A stretch of DNA of 6,884 nt, taken from an uncultured Lachnospiraceae bacterium. GTDB lineage: Bacteria; Bacillota; Clostridia; Lachnospirales; Lachnospiraceae. The stretch lies in assembly GCA_947565255.1 (NCBI GenBank), contig CANOFI010000128.1, forward strand, positions 1 to 6,884. The letters are read 5' to 3'. The translations under genes and the position numbers were made by a program. Positions 6,518 to 6,884 of this stretch are shown here, piece after piece. The notes beneath the pieces are model-generated. The model was not told the origin of the DNA. It searched no databases and saw only the letters and a list, made by a program, of their open reading frames with translations. Numbering within the stretch: position 1 is the first letter of the stretch; each line of letters starts with the position of its first letter.

Positions 6518-6884
6518 TTAATTTGCAAAGGATTTCCATTCGATTTTATCGTCGCCGACATTCAGGAACTGTTCAGCCAGAGAATCATACATTTCTTTCG
6601 TTACCTCGGTGTCATCGATAAAGTATTTCCTGCCGCCCGGCCAACTCGGATCTTCTTCATATACGCTAAAGTTTTTTCTATAACTTTCTTTCCCATCATA
6701 TCCAAGGACAATATACATATAGTCTGTATGCTCCGGTCCGCCGCCCGAACGTTCATATAACAGGGCCATATTATTTAATGGTCTGGTATAAGCAGCATCG
6801 GAGTGCCAAAGAGCTAATTCATTATGATTGATCCAGAAGATGTGAATCGCTGTACGGGATCGGATGATTAATTCGGGAACAGCA
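6518..6884 (-). CDS. Hypothetical protein, C-terminal part only (5' end beyond the window)
   Basis: An open frame on the minus strand runs from the right window edge to TAA at 6518-6520, giving at least 121 residues. An ATG at 6767-6769 would give an 83-residue protein, but the frame stays open upstream to the edge with protein-like composition, and no good ribosome binding site precedes that ATG, so I treat the gene as cut by the window. I do not recognise the family. Visible pieces are an aromatic-rich stretch (IFWINHNELALWHSDAAY), the run YMYIVLGYDGKE, the acidic SVYEEDPSWPGGRKY, and a C-terminal helix-like DDTEVTKEMYDSLAEQFL. A short tyrosine or phenylalanine-isoleucine-aspartate element followed by EVTKEEY-like sequence recurs, as I recall, in secreted proteins of Clostridia, but that is weak. 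It converges on the glycosylation operon and is separately transcribed. Confidence 0.6.
   Translation of the reverse strand, partial: AVPELIIRSRTAIHIFWINHNELALWHSDAAYTRPLNNMALLYERSGGGPEHTDYMYIVLGYDGKESYRKNFSVYEEDPSWPGGRKYFIDDTEVTKEMYDSLAEQFLNVGDDKIEWKSFAN

Noticed and set aside
6505..6531. CCTTTG/CAAAGG inverted repeat near the end of the minus-strand gene as its terminator
   Set aside because: The stem is only six pairs with a 15-base loop and it overlaps the last codons; no T run follows on the minus strand.
6325..6760. Plus-strand open frames of 98 and 111 codons running through the terminator
   Set aside because: They cross the strong stem-loop and lie opposite the better-supported minus-strand frame, which stays open to the window edge.
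1..6884. CRISPR arrays, tRNA or rRNA genes, and riboswitches
   Set aside because: No spaced repeat array, cloverleaf-like sequence or conserved RNA motif was seen on reading; the repeats present are in-frame tandem units or degenerate short repeats.

Overview
The window looks like chromosomal DNA of a Gram-positive, low-to-mid GC Clostridia, most likely a Lachnospiraceae-type gut or rumen bacterium. This rests on the AGGAGG-type ribosome binding sites, the VanR/VanS-like style of the two-component proteins, and the resemblance of the large membrane protein to the YfhO family of Firmicutes. The placement is from protein style only; no database search was possible.

Positions 45-6232 hold four genes on the plus strand, tightly packed and partly overlapping, which looks like one transcription unit. 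They are an OmpR/VanR-type response regulator (45-752), a six-helix sensor histidine kinase (721-2364), a membrane-anchored family 2 glycosyltransferase of the CsbB/GtrB/DPM1-like type (2479-3663), and an 861-residue YfhO-family membrane protein (3647-6232). A clear stem-loop followed by a T-rich tract (6387-6432) probably ends the unit. Beyond it, a gene of unknown function enters from the right edge on the minus strand (6518-6884, 5' end outside the window), so the two units converge.

The most economical reading is a cell-envelope glycosylation module under dedicated signal control. The cytoplasmic GT2 domain would load a sugar onto undecaprenyl phosphate. A flippase, not seen here, would turn the lipid-linked sugar to the outer face. 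The YfhO protein, a GT-C-like enzyme, would then transfer the sugar to an outside acceptor; for the Bacillus CsbB/YfhO and Listeria GtlA/GtlB pairs that acceptor is lipoteichoic acid. The kinase and regulator would tie this to an envelope signal. The acceptor and the sugar are not readable from sequence.

Two gene boundaries carry local tandem duplications. A 36-bp repeat spans the regulator stop and the kinase start (717-792), and a 48-bp, 16-residue repeat forms a highly charged C-terminal tail on the glycosyltransferase (3445-3588). The 6233-6517 gap also holds degenerate short direct repeats that may be the remains of a mobile element end.
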